Assembly: GCA_037013495.1 (NCBI GenBank)
Contig: CM072810.1
Span: 35,803,843 to 35,867,842 of the forward strand
Source of the DNA: Hippophae tibetana
Lineage: Eukaryota > Streptophyta > Magnoliopsida > Rosales > Elaeagnaceae
Direction of reading: 5' to 3'
DNA: 64,000 nucleotides
Numbering within the stretch: position 1 is the first letter of the stretch; each line of letters opens with the position of its first letter. Both the position numbers and the translations under genes were made by a program. Positions 63,668-64,000 of the stretch are shown piece by piece. The notes under the pieces are model-generated. The model was not told where the DNA came from, did not search any database, and was given only the letters and a program-made list of their open reading frames with translations.

Positions 63668-64000
63668 GGAAAATTGTTGTTAGCCTACATTATCATTTTG
63701 AAGAAAAATATACCTTGCTTAAATCCGTTTAGAAGGCCTGTGAACTTACTGTTAAATGAATCAGTTGGGAAATTATTCGAACTGCATTATTTGTTGCCAA
63801 GATGATAGAAATCCACTTTCGTGGACGGAAAGAGCTAGACTTTATACACATCAAGTATAGTGGTACGAGCGAAACTATTTTGACACAATTGTTAGATATG
63901 ATGAATCTAATACCAATGAAGAGAAAATATATATACTTTCCCATATATTTACTAAATTTCTTAGAAAGAATAAACCCGTTTTTAGGGATTTAAAAAAAAT
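63668..64000 (+). repeat. Partial last monomer
   Basis: A 333-bp class s copy cut by the window edge. Private variants are GATTGGGAAAATTG at its head, AATCCGTTTAGAAGG and AAATATATATAC. It shows that the array continues beyond the window. Confidence 0.9.

Larger units (their letters stand above)
1..64000 (+). repeat. Satellite array, ~590-bp monomer, 108.5 copies
   Basis: The whole window is a head-to-tail tandem array. With the phase set at the AGAAAATTG that follows GTAGATTG, successive monomer starts lie 587-592 bp apart, mostly 589 or 590. I located every start by reading the sequence, and they are listed in the five block entries. All copies have the same orientation. No interruption, inversion or foreign insertion was seen, so every stretch longer than 300 bases in this window is satellite. 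Most length differences come from two A-runs, one before GTAGATTG and one after GGGATTT, plus a few 1-2 base deletions. Strand is given as + because the gag-like remnant reads in that direction. The array continues past both edges. Confidence 0.98.
46570..64000 (+). repeat. Block V: overlapping long duplications
   Basis: Starts are 46570, 47160, 47748, 48338, 48928, 49518, 50106, 50696, 51286, 51874, 52464, 53054, 53644, 54235, 54823, 55413, 56003, 56592, 57183, 57773, 58361, 58951, 59539, 60129, 60719, 61309, 61900, 62488, 63078 and a partial copy at 63668. Recurrent classes are: p, TAAACGAATCAG with CATCACTTCTTACC; q, GATAGCTTGC with CCTCTTTGG and CGCGGACGAAAAG; r, TTTTTACACAATAG; s, GATAGAAATCC with TATACACATC; t, AAGATAAAATATC with TTTAATAAATTTC; u, TTGTTGGCAAG with TTTGGAGAAAAAAG. 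The order is p q p r s q p q q p r s t u p r s, then a divergent copy, delta, u, p q p r s t u, a chimera, r, s. Confidence 0.78.
59539..64000 (+). repeat. Second copy of the 7665-bp period, truncated by the window edge
   Basis: Follows the 51874 copy at an offset of 7665 bp for about 2.9 kb, up to 62405. It is then interrupted by a 340-bp tract of Block I type, and matches again from about 62750 (r-like monomer at 63078). The final monomer (63668) matches class s and stops at the window edge. Confidence 0.75.

Noticed and set aside
1..64000. A complete LTR retrotransposon
   Set aside because: No LTR pair, primer-binding site, polypurine tract, or protease, integrase or reverse transcriptase motif was seen. 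Only gag-core-like sequence is present.
1..64000. CRISPR array or prokaryotic repeat system
   Set aside because: The repeated unit is about 590 bp with no unique spacers, and no cas-like genes are present.
1..64000. Ribosomal DNA, tRNA or snRNA gene array
   Set aside because: No rRNA core sequences, tRNA A/B boxes with cloverleaf arms, or snRNA motifs were recognised. The unit is explained by gag-like coding remnants.
1..64000. CENP-B-box-like motif that would support a centromeric role
   Set aside because: No match was found by eye. The CG-containing segments (CGTGGACGG, ACGAGCGAAG) do not fit, so a centromeric location is left open.

Overview
The window is one uninterrupted, AT-rich tandem satellite array. 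A monomer of about 590 bp repeats head to tail from the first base to the last: 108 complete copies (587-592 bp each) and a 333-bp partial copy at the right edge. No unrelated sequence, transposon insertion, RNA gene or intact protein gene interrupts it, and neither edge of the array is inside the window. This is heterochromatic satellite DNA of a eukaryote. The protein remnants described next resemble gag of plant Ty1/copia retrotransposons, so a flowering plant is the most likely source. I cannot name the species.

Read on the + strand, each monomer carries a frameshifted, stop-interrupted remnant of a copia-type gag core (UBN2-like, gag-polypeptide of LTR copia-type). The segments lie in gag order in three reading frames: an LETTH-x-GI element, a KSRTMQL...FELYIMQEDETL...FYAGFS segment, LDGPI, a KI-x-x-SL-x(3)-FQEK segment, NESVGKLFELH, DGKSLTL-x-TSS, and ESNTNEEKI(A/S)ILSHRF followed by TKFLRKNK. 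The gag order is continuous only across monomer boundaries. The tandem junction should therefore lie in the roughly 75 bp between FLRKNK and LETTH. The satellite appears to have arisen by tandem amplification of a gag fragment. No LTR, primer-binding site, protease, integrase or reverse transcriptase is visible. The many short open frames on both strands are shadows of the repeat and are not genes.

Five blocks can be told apart by shared variants. Block I (1-22397) has six main monomer classes (A-F). A 4-monomer higher-order unit of 2358 bp is nested inside a 13-monomer unit of 7662 bp. The 13-monomer unit recurs as a 9-monomer version of 5304 bp, shorter by exactly one 4-monomer unit, and then as a truncated third copy. 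Block II (22398-27108) is transitional, with a 1177-bp dimer duplication and three near-identical monomers. Block III (27109-37713) holds a 4125-bp 7-monomer duplication followed by a 1767-bp 3-monomer duplication. Block IV (37714-46569) has slightly longer monomers (mostly 590-592 bp) in shuffled 3- and 4-monomer units. Block V (46570-64000) has overlapping duplications with offsets of 1178, 1768, 4126, 7665 (13 monomers) and about 11790 bp (20 monomers).

The array records its own evolution: unequal crossover in whole-monomer steps, short conversion-like tracts, chimeric monomers, and CpG sites found in CG, TG and CA states, as expected from cytosine methylation. I found no gene system working together here. 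The points of interest are the gag origin of the satellite and its nested higher-order structure.
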